Assembly (NCBI RefSeq): GCF_006974105.1
Contig: NZ_CP036282.1
Coordinates: forward strand, 4,588,001-4,652,000
Source of the DNA: Rhodoferax aquaticus
Lineage (GTDB): Bacteria; Pseudomonadota; Gammaproteobacteria; Burkholderiales; Burkholderiaceae_C
Reading direction: 5' to 3'
Length of the DNA: 64,000 nt
How positions within the stretch are numbered: the first letter of the stretch is position 1; each line of letters opens with the position of its first letter. Below are positions 7,518-17,366 of the stretch, piece after piece. The position numbers were made by a program, and so were the translations under genes. The notes below the pieces were generated by a model. It saw only the letters and a program-made list of their open reading frames with translations. It had not been told where the DNA came from and did no database searches.

Positions 7518-9247
7518 CAGGGGGTGCCTGCTACATCCAAGTCGTCAACGTCATACCCAACCCGCATGGCTTCCGCAAGGGTGGTACGCCCGGCCTTCAC
7601 CAACTCCAAGGCATGGTGGGCCATGCTTTGGCCGCGCATGCGTTCGCGCGCGCTGCGCATAAAGTCACCGGGATCCGCCAAGGTGGCCTTGTGGGCCAGT
7701 TCCACATCCATTTCCATGAGCTCATACACCCCTTGGCGACCCGAGTAGCCAGACCCGTTGCATGCCGAACATCCCAGGCCTTTTTGGGGCAGCCATGTGG
7801 GTGTACCGACCTGCAAGGAGTCCAGCCATGATTGCTCTTGGGCGCTTGGGGTGTGCGCAGCCGCGCACTCGGTGCAGTTCAAGCGGAGCAAACGCTGTGC
7901 AATAACGGCCTGCAAAGAAGTGGCCACCATGTAAGACGGCACACCCATGTCCATCAACCTAAACGGCGTGCTCATGGCGTCACGGGTGTGCAAAGTAGAT
8001 AGCAAGAGATGCCCAGTAATCGCCGCGCGCAGACCAATTTCGGCTGTTGCAGAGTCGCGCATTTCGCCCACCAAGATCACGTCGGGGTCTTGGCGCAAGC
8101 AGGAGCGCAGCACCTTGGCAAACGTGAGTTCAATCTTGTCATTCACCTGCACTTGGGTGATACCGGGCAAGCGGTACTCCACGGGGTCTTCGACGGTGAT
8201 GACTTTGAGTTCATCCGCATTGATTTCCGCCAGTGCCGCATACAGCGTGGTGGTTTTTCCTGAGCCCGTAGGCCCGGTGACCAGCACCATGCCCGACTGC
8301 CGAGCCAACACTTCACGAAACCGCGCCAGCATGGCCGCAGGCATGCCAATGGCATCGAGGCGGCGCATGCCGATGCCTTGGTTGAGTAAGCGCATCACCA
8401 CCGATTCGCCATAGGTGGCTGGCAGGGTCGACAGACGCACATCAATGGTTTGCTCTTTGAGCCGCACGCTGAAGCGGCCGTCTTGCGGCAAGCGCTTTTC
8501 AGAGATATCCAAACCACCCATAAGCTTGAGGCGCTGGGTCAGCGCACCCGCAATGCGCTTGTCAGCTTGGGTTTGGGTTTGCAACACACCGTCGACCCGC
8601 ACCCGAATTTGCAAGCCCGCCTCTTGGGGCTCAATGTGCACGTCAGACGCACCGACTTGCATGGCGTCTTCAAACAGCGACTGCAACAAACGCACCACCG
8701 GTGCACCCTCCAGCCCCACGCTGGCGGTGAGTTCACCAAAGTCCACCGCATCTCCGATGTCTTTTTCCAGCGCCCGCGCCAAGCCGCTGATTTCTTCGGT
8801 GCGGCGGTACAGCTTGTCAAACGCTAAGGTCAGCTGGCTTTCTGGTGCGGCGGCTATGGCGATGTTGCGCTTGAGGATGCGCGTGAGCTCGTCAAAGGCA
8901 AACAGGTCGAGCGGGTCAGACATGGCCACCAGCAACTGGTCGCCCTTGTCTTCAAGCACCACCGCCTTGAACCTGCGGGCATTGGCTTCAGCCAGCAATT
9001 TGACGACTTCCGCGCGAAACGGAAAGGTCTTCAGATTCACGAACGGAATGCGCAGCTGCCGCGCCAAGCCGTTGGCCAACAACTCTTCGGTGATGATGCC
9101 GGTCTCTATCAGCAAGCGCCCCACTTTCTTGCCGGTGGTCCGCTGTAACTCCAAGGTTTGCTTGAGCTGCTCTTGCGAGATCAGGCGTTGCTGCACCAGT
9201 ACATCGCCTAAGCGCAGTTTCTCCGGGCGACTGGTGGCAGTTGTCAT
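7517..9247 (-). CDS. mshE: MSHA pilus extension ATPase MshE (GspE/PilB family)
   Basis: 576 residues from the ATG at 9247, preceded by AGGACT; an upstream in-frame extension to 9286 looks non-coding. An N-terminal MshEN domain (12-65) shows RLGDVLVQQRLISQEQL and the second half-motif VGRLLIETGIITEELL, which in this family bind c-di-GMP. Next come the Walker A GPTGSGKTTT, Asp box, Walker B (VILVGEMRD) and a C-terminal tetracysteine zinc site (CTEC ... CSAC). It powers extension of the MSHA pilus. In the first half-motif the usual Gly of the xxG(I/L) position is Arg (QQRLIS), which may alter nucleotide affinity. Confidence 0.95.
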   Translation of the reverse strand: MTTATSRPEKLRLGDVLVQQRLISQEQLKQTLELQRTTGKKVGRLLIETGIITEELLANGLARQLRIPFVNLKTFPFRAEVVKLLAEANARRFKAVVLEDKGDQLLVAMSDPLDLFAFDELTRILKRNIAIAAAPESQLTLAFDKLYRRTEEISGLARALEKDIGDAVDFGELTASVGLEGAPVVRLLQSLFEDAMQVGASDVHIEPQEAGLQIRVRVDGVLQTQTQADKRIAGALTQRLKLMGGLDISEKRLPQDGRFSVRLKEQTIDVRLSTLPATYGESVVMRLLNQGIGMRRLDAIGMPAAMLARFREVLARQSGMVLVTGPTGSGKTTTLYAALAEINADELKVITVEDPVEYRLPGITQVQVNDKIELTFAKVLRSCLRQDPDVILVGEMRDSATAEIGLRAAITGHLLLSTLHTRDAMSTPFRLMDMGVPSYMVATSLQAVIAQRLLRLNCTECAAAHTPSAQEQSWLDSLQVGTPTWLPQKGLGCSACNGSGYSGRQGVYELMEMDVELAHKATLADPGDFMRSARERMRGQSMAHHALELVKAGRTTLAEAMRVGYDVDDLDVAGTP

Positions 9248-9324
9248 GCGCAAGTCCTGTTTGAGCTGTGGCAAAAATAATAGCACGTTGCCATGGCTTG
9301 TGTCATGACAATTACCAAGCCAAA

Positions 9325-9343
9325 GCGCCCGCTAATCGGGCGC
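9325..9343 (-). terminator. Probable terminator downstream of metH C-terminal gene
   Basis: A 7-bp GC-rich stem (GCGCCCG/CGGGCGC) with a 5-base loop, followed on the minus strand by TTTGGCTTGG. It lies about 110 bases after the metH stop and before mshE, so it would separate the two transcripts. The T tract is weak. Confidence 0.5.
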
Positions 9344-9348
9344 AGCAA

Positions 9349-9390
9349 GCTACAGTATTGATAGCTAATTGCGCACAGTACATGTGCCGT
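9349..9390. repeat. Dispersed intergenic repeat, copy 2 (diverged)
   Basis: CTACAGTATTGATAGCTAAT followed by TGCGCA matches the core of the dispersed element found elsewhere in the window (CTAC, T-rich spacer, GATAGCT, TGCGCA). Located between mshE and metH. Confidence 0.4.
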
Positions 9391-9451
9391 CTAGACCGAT
9401 TCAGCCGCGTGCAACGCCAACTCGCACCGATCAACGGTGCGCCCGTCTGTG

Positions 9452-12208
9452 TTACAGGTTCGGTGCCAGCAAACGCTGCAACTCGGCGGCAGTGCGGCCA
9501 CGGCGGCGCACATGGTCTTGGAGTTGGTCATCCGAAATCTTGCCCACGTTGAAGTAGGTGGCGTCGGGGTGCCCCAGGTAGAAGCCGCTCACGCTGGCGG
9601 CTGGCGTCATGGCCAGGCTCTCGGTCACGGCCATGCCAATGTCTTCGCACTGCAGCAGCGCAAACATGTCTTGCTTGACGCTGTGGTCAGGGCACGCAGG
9701 GTAGCCGGGGGCTGGACGAATGCCTTGGTATTTTTCGGCAATGAGCTCTTCAGCGCTTAAGGCTTCGCTAGGTGCGTAGCCCCATAGGTCGGTCCGCACG
9801 CGGTGGTGCAAGCACTCGGCAAAAGCCTCGGCCAAGCGGTCTGCAATGGCTTTGAGCATGATGGCGGAGTAGTCGTCGTGCGCATCCAAGAAGATCTTTT
9901 CGCGCTTTTCGGTGCCAATGCCCGCGGTCACCGCGAACATGCCTGCGTAGTCTGACTTAACTCCTTGGGGCGCCACAAAGTCGGCCAGGCAGCGGCTGGG
10001 GCGCATCACGCCGTCAATCTCTTGCTTCTCGGTTTGCTGGCGCAGGCCGTACCAGGTGAGTGCAACGGTGCTGCGGCTCTCGTCGGTGTAGAACTCGATG
10101 TCGTCATCGTTCACGCTGTTGGCCGGGTACAGCGCCACCACGGCGTTGGCGGTCAGCCATCGGCCTTCTATCAGGCGCTTAAGCATGGCTTTGCCATCTT
10201 CAAACACGCGGCTGGCCTCGGTGCCCACTACCTCGTCTTTCAAAATCGCTGGGAAGGGCCCGGCCAAGTCCCAGGTCTGGAAGAACGGGCCCCAGTCAAT
10301 GAACTGCGCCAACTCGGTCAGGTCAAAGTTCTTGAACACGCGCCGCCCAATGAACTTGGGGACCGTGGGCGCAAAGCTGGCCCAGTCCACCGGCGTTTTG
10401 TTGGCACGGGCCTTGGCCAGCGGCCACATGGGCGTTTGCTTTTTGTTGGCGTGCTGGTGGCGCACCTTGTCGTAGTCGGCGTTGAGCTCGTCCACATAGG
10501 TTTGCACGCCGTCGCCCAACAGGCTTTGCGCCACGCTCACGCTGCGCGAGGCATCGGGCACATAGACCACTGGCCCTTCGTAATGGGGCGAAATTTTGAC
10601 GGCGGTGTGCACCCGGCTGGTGGTCGCGCCTCCAATCAACAGCGGAATCTTCTTGATGCGGAAGTAGTCGTCCTTTTGCATCTCGCCCGCCACGTACTGC
10701 ATTTCTTCTAAGCTGGGTGTGATCAGGCCTGAGAGGCCAATGATGTCCGCGCCCTCTGCCTTGGCTTTCGCCAAGATTTCATGGCAAGGCACCATGACGC
10801 CCATGTTGACCACGTCAAAGTTGTTGCACTGCAAAACCACGGTCACGATGTTTTTGCCGATGTCGTGCACATCGCCCTTGACCGTGGCAATGACGATCTT
10901 GCCCTTGGTCTTCACATCGCGGCCTGCGGCTTCGTCCAGGCGTTTTTCTTCTTCAATATAGGGAATCAGGTGGGCAACGGCCTGCTTCATCACCCGGGCA
11001 CTTTTCACCACCTGGGGCAAAAACATCTTGCCTTGGCCAAACAGGTCACCCACGATGTTCATGCCATCCATGAGCGGGCCTTCGATCACATGCAAAGGAC
11101 GTCCGCCTTTGGCCAGCACTTCTTGGTATGCCTCTTCGGTGTCCGCCACGATGAAGTCGGTAATGCCGTGCACCATGGCGTGGCTTAGGCGTTGGCCCAC
11201 CGTAGCCGGGGCTTCAGGCGTGCCGCGCCACTCCAGTTTCTTGCTCTCGTCTTTAGCGCCGCTCTTGGCGGTTTCGGCAATGTCCACCAAGCGCTCGCCG
11301 GCGTCAGCTCGGCGGTTGAGCACCACGTCTTCCACACGTTCACGCAGAACAGGTTCCAGGTCGTCGTACACGCCCACCATACCGGCGTTGACGATGCCCA
11401 TGTCCATGCCCGCAGCAATGGCGTGGTACAGGAACACGGTGTGGATGGCCTCGCGCACCGGGTCGTTACCGCGGAAGCTAAACGACACGTTAGACACACC
11501 GCCACTCACCTTGGCGCCGGGCAGGTTTTGCTTGATCCAGCGGGTGGCTTCAATAAAGTCCACCGCGTAGTTGTTGTGCTCTTCAATGCCTGTAGCAATG
11601 GCAAAGATATTGGGGTCGAAGATGATGTCTTCTGGGGGGAAGTCCACCTCGTCCACCAAGATGCGGTACGCGCGCTCGCAAATCTCGATCTTGCGGGCGT
11701 AGGTGTCAGCTTGGCCCTGCTCGTCAAACGCCATCACCACGGTGGCGGCCCCATAGCGGCGTAGCAACTTGGCTTGGCGTTTGAACTCTTCTACGCCTTC
11801 TTTCATGCTGATGGAGTTAACCACCGCCTTACCCTGCACACAGCGCAAGCCTGCTTCAATGACGCTCCACTTGGAGCTGTCAATCATGAGCGGCACGCGA
11901 GAGATATCAGGCTCGCTGGCAATGAGGTTCAAAAACCGCACCATGGCCGCCTGGCTGTCCAGCATGGCCTCGTCCATATTGATGTCGATGATTTGCGCAC
12001 CGTTCTCGACCTGCTGGCGCGCCACGGCCAAGGCTTCTTCAAACTGGCCGTTCAGAATCATGCGGGCAAACGCCTTGGAACCCGTGACGTTGGTGCGCTC
12101 GCCCACATTCACAAACAAAGAGCTGGCGTCAATGCGCACGGGCTCCAGGCCGGAAAGCAGCATGGGCGCAACGGACGTAGCTAAAGAGGGGGAACTTGTA
12201 GAAGACAT
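9452..12208 (-). CDS. metH: Cobalamin-dependent methionine synthase, C-terminal part (folate, B12 and activation domains)
   Basis: 918 residues from the ATG at 12208, which lies four bases after the AGGTGAG ribosome binding site. It carries the pterin-binding domain ([16 protein letters not shown], from residue 32), the B12 cap and Rossmann domains with the [11 protein letters not shown] cobalt-ligand motif, and the AdoMet activation domain near the C-terminus. The homocysteine-binding Zn domain is absent here and is encoded separately at 14080-15156. Together the two proteins would transfer methyl from methyltetrahydrofolate to homocysteine. An SAH riboswitch precedes the gene. Confidence 0.95.
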   Translation of the reverse strand: MSSTSSPSLATSVAPMLLSGLEPVRIDASSLFVNVGERTNVTGSKAFARMILNGQFEEALAVARQQVENGAQIIDINMDEAMLDSQAAMVRFLNLIASEPDISRVPLMIDSSKWSVIEAGLRCVQGKAVVNSISMKEGVEEFKRQAKLLRRYGAATVVMAFDEQGQADTYARKIEICERAYRILVDEVDFPPEDIIFDPNIFAIATGIEEHNNYAVDFIEATRWIKQNLPGAKVSGGVSNVSFSFRGNDPVREAIHTVFLYHAIAAGMDMGIVNAGMVGVYDDLEPVLRERVEDVVLNRRADAGERLVDIAETAKSGAKDESKKLEWRGTPEAPATVGQRLSHAMVHGITDFIVADTEEAYQEVLAKGGRPLHVIEGPLMDGMNIVGDLFGQGKMFLPQVVKSARVMKQAVAHLIPYIEEEKRLDEAAGRDVKTKGKIVIATVKGDVHDIGKNIVTVVLQCNNFDVVNMGVMVPCHEILAKAKAEGADIIGLSGLITPSLEEMQYVAGEMQKDDYFRIKKIPLLIGGATTSRVHTAVKISPHYEGPVVYVPDASRSVSVAQSLLGDGVQTYVDELNADYDKVRHQHANKKQTPMWPLAKARANKTPVDWASFAPTVPKFIGRRVFKNFDLTELAQFIDWGPFFQTWDLAGPFPAILKDEVVGTEASRVFEDGKAMLKRLIEGRWLTANAVVALYPANSVNDDDIEFYTDESRSTVALTWYGLRQQTEKQEIDGVMRPSRCLADFVAPQGVKSDYAGMFAVTAGIGTEKREKIFLDAHDDYSAIMLKAIADRLAEAFAECLHHRVRTDLWGYAPSEALSAEELIAEKYQGIRPAPGYPACPDHSVKQDMFALLQCEDIGMAVTESLAMTPAASVSGFYLGHPDATYFNVGKISDDQLQDHVRRRGRTAAELQRLLAPNL

Positions 12209-12315
12209 GCATCTCACCTGTAAAAAACATCTTGCCAGGTGAGCGTCGTTGCGGTGGGTCAAGCACTGTCCAAGCCTGACGGGAACAAAGTTTCCCGCTG
12301 CAACGCTCCTTGGAT
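12208..12315 (-). promoter_or_regulatory. SAH riboswitch 1 and its expression platform, before metH C-terminal gene
   Basis: The minus-strand leader carries the core of the S-adenosylhomocysteine aptamer: CCAAGGAGCGTTGCAGCGG, then GTCAGGCTTGGA, then CAACGACGCTCACC. P1 pairs 12309-12314 with 12269-12274. A second helix pairs GAGCGT (12303-12308) with ACGCTC (12241-12246). The aptamer 3' end CTCACCTG (12236-12243) is also perfectly complementary to CAGGTGAG (12213-12220), which contains the metH ribosome binding site. When SAH binds, the aptamer should occupy the CTC bases and free the binding site. Assignment by eye. Confidence 0.85.
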
Positions 12316-12363
12316 GGCGCGATTTTAAGGGCTAACGCGCCGCAAGGGGCGCGAACTTGGGGG

Positions 12364-13362
12364 CTAAACGCGCACCCAAGCTCCCGAAGTACTGGAAGCC
12401 ACCATGGCGTCCAATATGCGCATGTTCAAAATGGCGTCTTCCACCCCGTAAGGCAAGGCCACCAGACCGCGCACCACTTGCGCAAACGCATCCCCCTGCA
12501 GCGCATACTGGTCGGCCGCGGGCAGGTTTTCCACCTGCTGGGCACCATCGCGCAGGCTTTTTCCGTCGTGCACCCACAGACGGGTTTCTTCCGCCTGCGG
12601 GGCGTTGAACGGAATCTCAATCTCCAGTCTTTGCTGGGTGCCTATGACTTGCACCCGTTGGTAGGGGCATGTTTGGGTAGACACCGTGAACGTCAAATGC
12701 CTGCCCTGGCCAAAGTCCATCAAGGCACTGGTGGTCCGGTCTGTACCAAACTGCGGGTCATGGTCTTGCAGTGTGATGACGCGCAACGGTTCCGCTTCAA
12801 ACAAAAACCGCCCCGCCACCAAGGCATAGCACCCGATGTCATACAAAGCCCCACCGCCCGCATCGGGACGGTTGCGGATATTGGCCGCATCGCGGTTGAA
12901 GTAGGAGAAAAACAACTGAATGGCGCGCACCTCACCCAATGCGCCGCTGCGCACCAGCTCACGTGCACGCAGCCACTGGGGATGGAAACGCACCATAAAG
13001 GCTTCCATGATGTGCACCTTGTCCGCCACTTCACGCAGTTGCGCGGCCTCGTTCGCAGTCAATGCAAACGGCTTTTCGCACAGCACATGCTTGCCAGCCC
13101 GGGCAGCAGCCAAGGTCCACGGCACATGCAAATCGTTGGGCAAGGGGTTGTAGACCACCTCAATGGCGGGGTCTTCTAACAAGGCCTCGTAGGACCCATA
13201 CGCATGGGCGATTCCGAGTTTGTCAGCCGCCGCTTGTGCAGACGCGGCGTTGCGCGAGGCAATGGCGCGCACCTCGCACCATTGGCTACCTTGCAAGCCC
13301 GGGATGACCTTTTGAACCCCGATCTTGGCCGTGCTGAGCACGCCCCACTGAACTTTTTGCAT
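12364..13362 (-). CDS. Gfo/Idh/MocA family NAD(P)-dependent oxidoreductase
   Basis: 332 residues from the ATG at 13362 (MQKVQWGVLSTAKIG); the open frame above it overlaps the neighbouring gene and is not coding-like. The N-terminal Rossmann fold has the GVLSTAKIG nucleotide motif. The family signature VYNPLPNDLH and the conserved CEKPFA Lys-Pro motif follow, and the C-terminal alpha/beta domain starts after about residue 125 (MVRFHP ... GGALYDIGCYAL). The substrate is probably a sugar or cyclitol but cannot be told from sequence. It lies between the two metH pieces, on the same strand. Confidence 0.85.
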   Translation of the reverse strand: MQKVQWGVLSTAKIGVQKVIPGLQGSQWCEVRAIASRNAASAQAAADKLGIAHAYGSYEALLEDPAIEVVYNPLPNDLHVPWTLAAARAGKHVLCEKPFALTANEAAQLREVADKVHIMEAFMVRFHPQWLRARELVRSGALGEVRAIQLFFSYFNRDAANIRNRPDAGGGALYDIGCYALVAGRFLFEAEPLRVITLQDHDPQFGTDRTTSALMDFGQGRHLTFTVSTQTCPYQRVQVIGTQQRLEIEIPFNAPQAEETRLWVHDGKSLRDGAQQVENLPAADQYALQGDAFAQVVRGLVALPYGVEDAILNMRILDAMVASSTSGAWVRV

Positions 13363-13417
13363 GAAAAATTGCCTTGGTAGTGGGGTTGCAGTTACACCGT
13401 GGATAGGTTCTGATGGC

Positions 13418-14023
13418 TTAGTAGTACAGGAACAGTCCGAGCTCGGAATGGTCCCCATTTTTACTGGCACCGCCCGCGACAGGCTTGAGGGTTTCACTCA
13501 CGTAGCGCAAGCTGATACCAAATTGGCCAGGATCATTGCCTTTTTTAGGGGGCGTAGAGTCCAAGACGTACTGCAACTCAAGCACTGCGCCTGGCTCACT
13601 CTCATAGCGACCAACAACCGGAAGGCCCGTAGCCAGACCTGTGCCAGTCACCTCAGCCAATGTGAGTACACGCACACCGGCCCCCAGACGCCAGCTAGGC
13701 GCCATGTCGTAAAAGCCCATCAATTCCGCTGAGTTAGTAGTCAGAGCGAGTTCGGCGTCCGACGCATTGGTGGCTGTGCGTTGACGACCTAAAGTTCCTT
13801 GCACTGTGAACTTTGGTGCTACACGGTAATCCATGCCAACCTTGTACAGCAAACCAAGACCGGTCTTCACATTCCAAGTTGAGCCATCTGTGTAGCCGCC
13901 CTTGAGGATGGACTCACCGCCAAAGCCCGTGCCAGCCATACCATAGAAGCGCCAATTGGTAGTATCCGCATGCGCCAGTGCACCGCCCAGCCCCAATGCA
14001 AGGGCTAACAATTTAGTTTTCAT
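13418..14023 (-). CDS. Outer membrane beta-barrel protein of unknown role
   Basis: 201 residues with a clear signal peptide (MKTKLLALALGLGGALAHA, then DTT). The mature part has alternating aromatic/hydrophobic strands (WRFYGMAGTGFGG, LLYKVGMDYRVAPKF, SAELMGFYDMAPSWRLGAGVRV, GQFGISLRYVSE) and ends in LFLYY, an outer-membrane C-terminal aromatic. The pattern suggests an 8-strand barrel like OmpA or OmpW transmembrane domains. AGGGGGATAG precedes the start. It begins 56 bases after the metH N-terminal gene and may be co-transcribed with it, but nothing ties it to methionine metabolism. Confidence 0.75.
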   Translation of the reverse strand: MKTKLLALALGLGGALAHADTTNWRFYGMAGTGFGGESILKGGYTDGSTWNVKTGLGLLYKVGMDYRVAPKFTVQGTLGRQRTATNASDAELALTTNSAELMGFYDMAPSWRLGAGVRVLTLAEVTGTGLATGLPVVGRYESEPGAVLELQYVLDSTPPKKGNDPGQFGISLRYVSETLKPVAGGASKNGDHSELGLFLYY

Positions 14024-14079
14024 CTATCCCCCTGAAAAAAGGGATGCATTGTTACATGGGAAAATCAGCGGAATTAGCC

Positions 14080-15156
14080 TCAGGCCGCGTCTTTGTAGAA
14101 ATAGTTTCGATTCAGCGAACGCGTGGCAACGGGGGCAACGGCTTGGGCGATGGCGCCGATGTGGTCGGGCGTGGTGCCGCAGCAACCGCCCAGGATATTG
14201 ACCAGGCCTTCGGCAGCAAACTCACGCACCAAACGGCTGGTGACATCGGGGGTTTCATCGAAGCCGGTGTCGCTCATGGGGTTAGGCAAACCGGCGTTGG
14301 GATAACAACTAATGAACGTGTCCGGTGCCACTTTGTGCAGCTCCTGAATGTAGGGGCGCATGAGCGCAGCGCCCAAAGCGCAGTTCAGCCCGATCGCCAG
14401 TGGTTGCGCGTGGCGCACGCTGTGCCAAAACGCGGTCACGGTTTGGCCACTCAAGATACGGCCGGAGGCATCGGTTACCGTACCGCTGATCAAAATAGGC
14501 AGGCGTTCACCACTGGCTTCAAAGTATTCGTCCACCGCAAACAAGGCCGCCTTGGCGTTCAAGGTGTCAAAAATGGTTTCCACCAAGATCACATCGGCGC
14601 CACCTTCGACCAAGCCTTTGGTTTGCTCGTAGTAGGCCGCGCGCAGCTCTTCAAACGTGACGTTGCGTGCGCCGGGGTCGTTCACGTCGGGGCTGATGCT
14701 GGCGGTTTTGGGCGTGGGGCCTAAGGCACCGGCCACAAAACGGGGCTTGTCGGGCGTGGAGTATTTGTCGCACGCTGCGCGCGCCAACTTGGCCGACACC
14801 ACGTTCATTTCATAGGCCAACTCGCCCATGTCGTAGTCCGCTTGCGCCACGGTGGTGGCACCAAAGGTGTTGGTTTCAATCAGGTCAGCACCGGCCGCCA
14901 AGTAACGCTCGTGGATGTCACTGATCACGTCTGGCCGGGTCAGGCTCAGCAATTCGTTATTGCCCTTGATGTCCCGGTGAAAGTCTTTGAACCGGTCACC
15001 TTGGCCACCGGGCCCGGTGTAGCCTTCGCCACGGTACTGGGCTTCACCCAATTTGAAACGCTGGATCATGGTGCCCATGGCACCGTCCAAGATGGCAATG
15101 CGTTGTGCCAAGATGCCGGGCAATTGCTGGGCGCGGGTGTATGTGATGTTTTTCAT
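14080..15156 (-). CDS. metH: Methionine synthase N-terminal part: homocysteine S-methyltransferase domain
   Basis: 358 residues, the size of the homocysteine-binding barrel of MetH alone. It contains [25 protein letters not shown] and [11 protein letters not shown]; the Cys of the second-to-last motif and the adjacent Cys pair are the three zinc ligands that activate homocysteine. No folate or cobalamin domain follows, so the enzyme must work with the separate protein encoded at 9452-12208. The gene has its own SAH riboswitch upstream. Split MetH is known in some Burkholderiales. Here two unrelated genes lie between the parts. Confidence 0.95.
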   Translation of the reverse strand: MKNITYTRAQQLPGILAQRIAILDGAMGTMIQRFKLGEAQYRGEGYTGPGGQGDRFKDFHRDIKGNNELLSLTRPDVISDIHERYLAAGADLIETNTFGATTVAQADYDMGELAYEMNVVSAKLARAACDKYSTPDKPRFVAGALGPTPKTASISPDVNDPGARNVTFEELRAAYYEQTKGLVEGGADVILVETIFDTLNAKAALFAVDEYFEASGERLPILISGTVTDASGRILSGQTVTAFWHSVRHAQPLAIGLNCALGAALMRPYIQELHKVAPDTFISCYPNAGLPNPMSDTGFDETPDVTSRLVREFAAEGLVNILGGCCGTTPDHIGAIAQAVAPVATRSLNRNYFYKDAA

Positions 15157-15260
15157 GCGGGCTCACCTGGTGAATGTCAAACAAGTGAGCGCGGTTGTCC
15201 AACCCAAGCCTGGCGGGGAGTGTGGCAACACACTTCAGCCGCTGCAGCGCCCCTTGGGAG
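15156..15260 (-). promoter_or_regulatory. SAH riboswitch 2 and its expression platform, before metH N-terminal gene
   Basis: Same architecture as the element before the other metH half. P1 pairs CCCAAG (15253-15258) with CTTGGG (15203-15208). The second helix pairs GGGCGC (15247-15252) with GCGCTC (15187-15192). The conserved GCAGCGGC and GCCAGGCTTGGG blocks are present. The 3' end CTCACTTG (15182-15189) can pair, with one G-U, to CAGGTGAG (15162-15169), the ribosome binding region. Several paired positions differ from riboswitch 1 by compensatory changes, which supports a real RNA structure. Confidence 0.85.
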
Positions 15261-15420
15261 CGTGAATTTTAGTGCAGGCAATTGCTTTACGTCTTGCCAA
15301 ACAAACGCTGTCACGCCAAGGTCGAAGACAATAGGCCACTTAACCACCCGCTTGCAAACCACGAGCTTGGGCTGGTTTGCGGTATGACTTTAGGCAGTTT
15401 TGGCCTTCTGCGCCCGTAGA

Positions 15421-15456
15421 TACTGCGCAAGCAGCTACTGTTTATATAGCAATCAC
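15421..15456 (-). repeat. Dispersed intergenic repeat, copy 3
   Basis: Read on the minus strand, GATTGCTATATAAACAGTAG then CTGCTTGCGCAGTA contains the GTAGCTGCTTGCGCA core shared with the other copies. It directly precedes the likely recQ start. Confidence 0.4.
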
Positions 15457-15457
15457 T

Positions 15458-17308
15458 TTGTCCTACGCTCAGGTTCTTCACGACGTTTTTGGCTACGCGC
15501 AGTTTCGGGGGCCCCAAGAAGCCATTGTTGAGCATGTGGGCGCAGGCGGAGACGCGCTGGTACTCATGCCCACGGGCGGTGGCAAATCCTTGTGCTACCA
15601 AATCCCGGCTATTGCCCGCCAGCAAGCCGGGCATGGGGTCACGGTGGTGATTTCGCCGCTGATTGCGCTGATGCACGACCAAGTGGGTGCACTGCATGAA
15701 GCGGGCGTGAGCGCTGCCTTTTTGAACTCCACACTGAGCAGTGATGAGGCATACCAAGTGGAGCAGCGCATGCTGCGCGGCGAGATCACGCTGCTATACG
15801 CCGCACCGGAACGGGTCACGACTCCACGCTTTTTGGCCCAGCTCGACTCCATGTTCGAGCGCGGCACGCTCAGCCTGTTTGCCATTGACGAAGCCCATTG
15901 CGTAAGCCAATGGGGACACGACTTTCGCCCTGAGTACCGCGCGCTCACGGTCTTGCATGAGCGCTACCCTGGCGTGCCGCGCATGGCGCTCACGGCCACG
16001 GCGGATGACCTGACGCGGGCCGACATTTTGGAGCGCTTGCAGCTGCAAGACGCCCGCGCCTTTGTCAGCAGCTTTGACCGGCCCAACATCCGCTACACCA
16101 TCGTCGAGAAGAAAGACAGCACCCAGCAGCTCTTGCGCTTTATTGCCCGGGAGCATGAGGGTGATGCGGGCATTGTGTATTGCCAGTCCCGCCGCAAGGT
16201 CGAAGACATTGCCCAAACGCTGGTGGATGCAGGCCTGAACGCTTTGCCCTACCACGCAGGGCTGGACACCAAGATCCGACAAACGCACCAAGACCGCTTC
16301 TTGCGCGAAGAGGGCATCGTGATGGTGGCCACCATCGCGTTTGGCATGGGTATCGACAAGCCCGATGTGCGTTTTGTGGCGCATTTGGACATGCCCAAAA
16401 ATATCGAAGGCTACTACCAAGAGACAGGCCGCGCCGGGCGTGATGGACTGAGCGCCCAAGCGTGGATGGCCTACGGCTTGCAAGACATGGTGAACCAGCG
16501 CCGCATGATTGACGAGAGCCCGGCCAGCGAGGAATTCAAGCAAGTCATGCGTGGCAAGCTCGATGCGCTCTTGGGCCTAGCCGAAGCGTCAGACTGCCGC
16601 CGCGTGCGCTTGTTGGCCTATTTCGGCGAGAGCAGCACGCCGTGTGGCAACTGCGACAACTGCTTGAACCCGCCTGAAGTATGGGATGGCACCGACGCCG
16701 CACGCAAGCTGTTGTCAACCATTTACCGCATTCAGCAGATGAGTGGCATCAGCTTTGGTGCAGGGCATTTGATGGACATTGTGCGGGGCAAAGTCACTGA
16801 CAAAGTGACCCAGTACAACCACGCCAGCTTGAGCACCTTTGGCATCGGTGCCGACTTTAGTGAACTGCAACTGAGAGGGGTTTTACGGCAACTCATCGCG
16901 ATGGGTGCGGTAACCGTAGATGCCCAAGCATTCAACACCCTGCAACTTACAGAGCAGGCCCGCGCCGTTTTGAAGGGTGAGGTTGCAGTGAGCTTACGGG
17001 AGTCGGTGTCTAGCCCGGCGGAGCGAAAGTCTAAGCGTAACCCCCGCTTGGGTGCCATTGTGAAAGCCCCGATTCAGTTGGACAGCGAGGCTTTGATGCG
17101 GTACTCAGCGCTGAAGGCCTGGCGCGCTGAGGTCGCCAAGGAGCACAACCTACCCGCTTATGTCATTTTCCATGATGCGACGCTGGCCGCTATTGCGCAG
17201 CGCTCGCCCCAATCGCTAGAAGACTTGCAAGGTATCAGCGGTATTGGGGCAAAAAAGCTGGAAGCTTATGCGCAGGAGGTGCTGCGTGTGCTCGCGCAGA
17301 GCCAGTAA
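15458..17308 (+). CDS. recQ: ATP-dependent DNA helicase RecQ
   Basis: 616 residues if it starts at the TTG at 15458 ([20 protein letters not shown]), where RecQ homology begins; an ATG at 15377 would add 27 residues that run through a repeat element. Motif I is [14 protein letters not shown] and motif [20 protein letters not shown]; motifs III-VI follow, including GRAGRDG. The RecQ-C zinc region ends in CGNCDNC, a winged-helix domain follows, and a C-terminal HRDC domain (from [20 protein letters not shown]) completes the standard architecture. It unwinds DNA 3'-5' in recombination and fork repair. No clear ribosome binding site for either start. Confidence 0.95.
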   Translation: MSYAQVLHDVFGYAQFRGPQEAIVEHVGAGGDALVLMPTGGGKSLCYQIPAIARQQAGHGVTVVISPLIALMHDQVGALHEAGVSAAFLNSTLSSDEAYQVEQRMLRGEITLLYAAPERVTTPRFLAQLDSMFERGTLSLFAIDEAHCVSQWGHDFRPEYRALTVLHERYPGVPRMALTATADDLTRADILERLQLQDARAFVSSFDRPNIRYTIVEKKDSTQQLLRFIAREHEGDAGIVYCQSRRKVEDIAQTLVDAGLNALPYHAGLDTKIRQTHQDRFLREEGIVMVATIAFGMGIDKPDVRFVAHLDMPKNIEGYYQETGRAGRDGLSAQAWMAYGLQDMVNQRRMIDESPASEEFKQVMRGKLDALLGLAEASDCRRVRLLAYFGESSTPCGNCDNCLNPPEVWDGTDAARKLLSTIYRIQQMSGISFGAGHLMDIVRGKVTDKVTQYNHASLSTFGIGADFSELQLRGVLRQLIAMGAVTVDAQAFNTLQLTEQARAVLKGEVAVSLRESVSSPAERKSKRNPRLGAIVKAPIQLDSEALMRYSALKAWRAEVAKEHNLPAYVIFHDATLAAIAQRSPQSLEDLQGISGIGAKKLEAYAQEVLRVLAQSQ

Positions 17309-17366
17309 TCCTGCTGCCAAGCCAAGCAGGCACTGCTAAACAGTAGCTAGCTTGGACCCAGAACGC

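Noticed and set aside
8415..9308. 297-codon plus-strand frame
   Set aside because: Antisense to mshE, Ser/Arg-rich, no motif and no ribosome binding site.
10781..11188. His-rich plus-strand frames over metH
   Set aside because: Antisense shadow of the conserved B12-domain coding sequence.
14024..14079. CCCTTTTTTCAGGG hairpin before the outer-membrane protein gene
   Set aside because: The stem is only 3-4 bp and overlaps the ribosome binding site; too weak to call a terminator.
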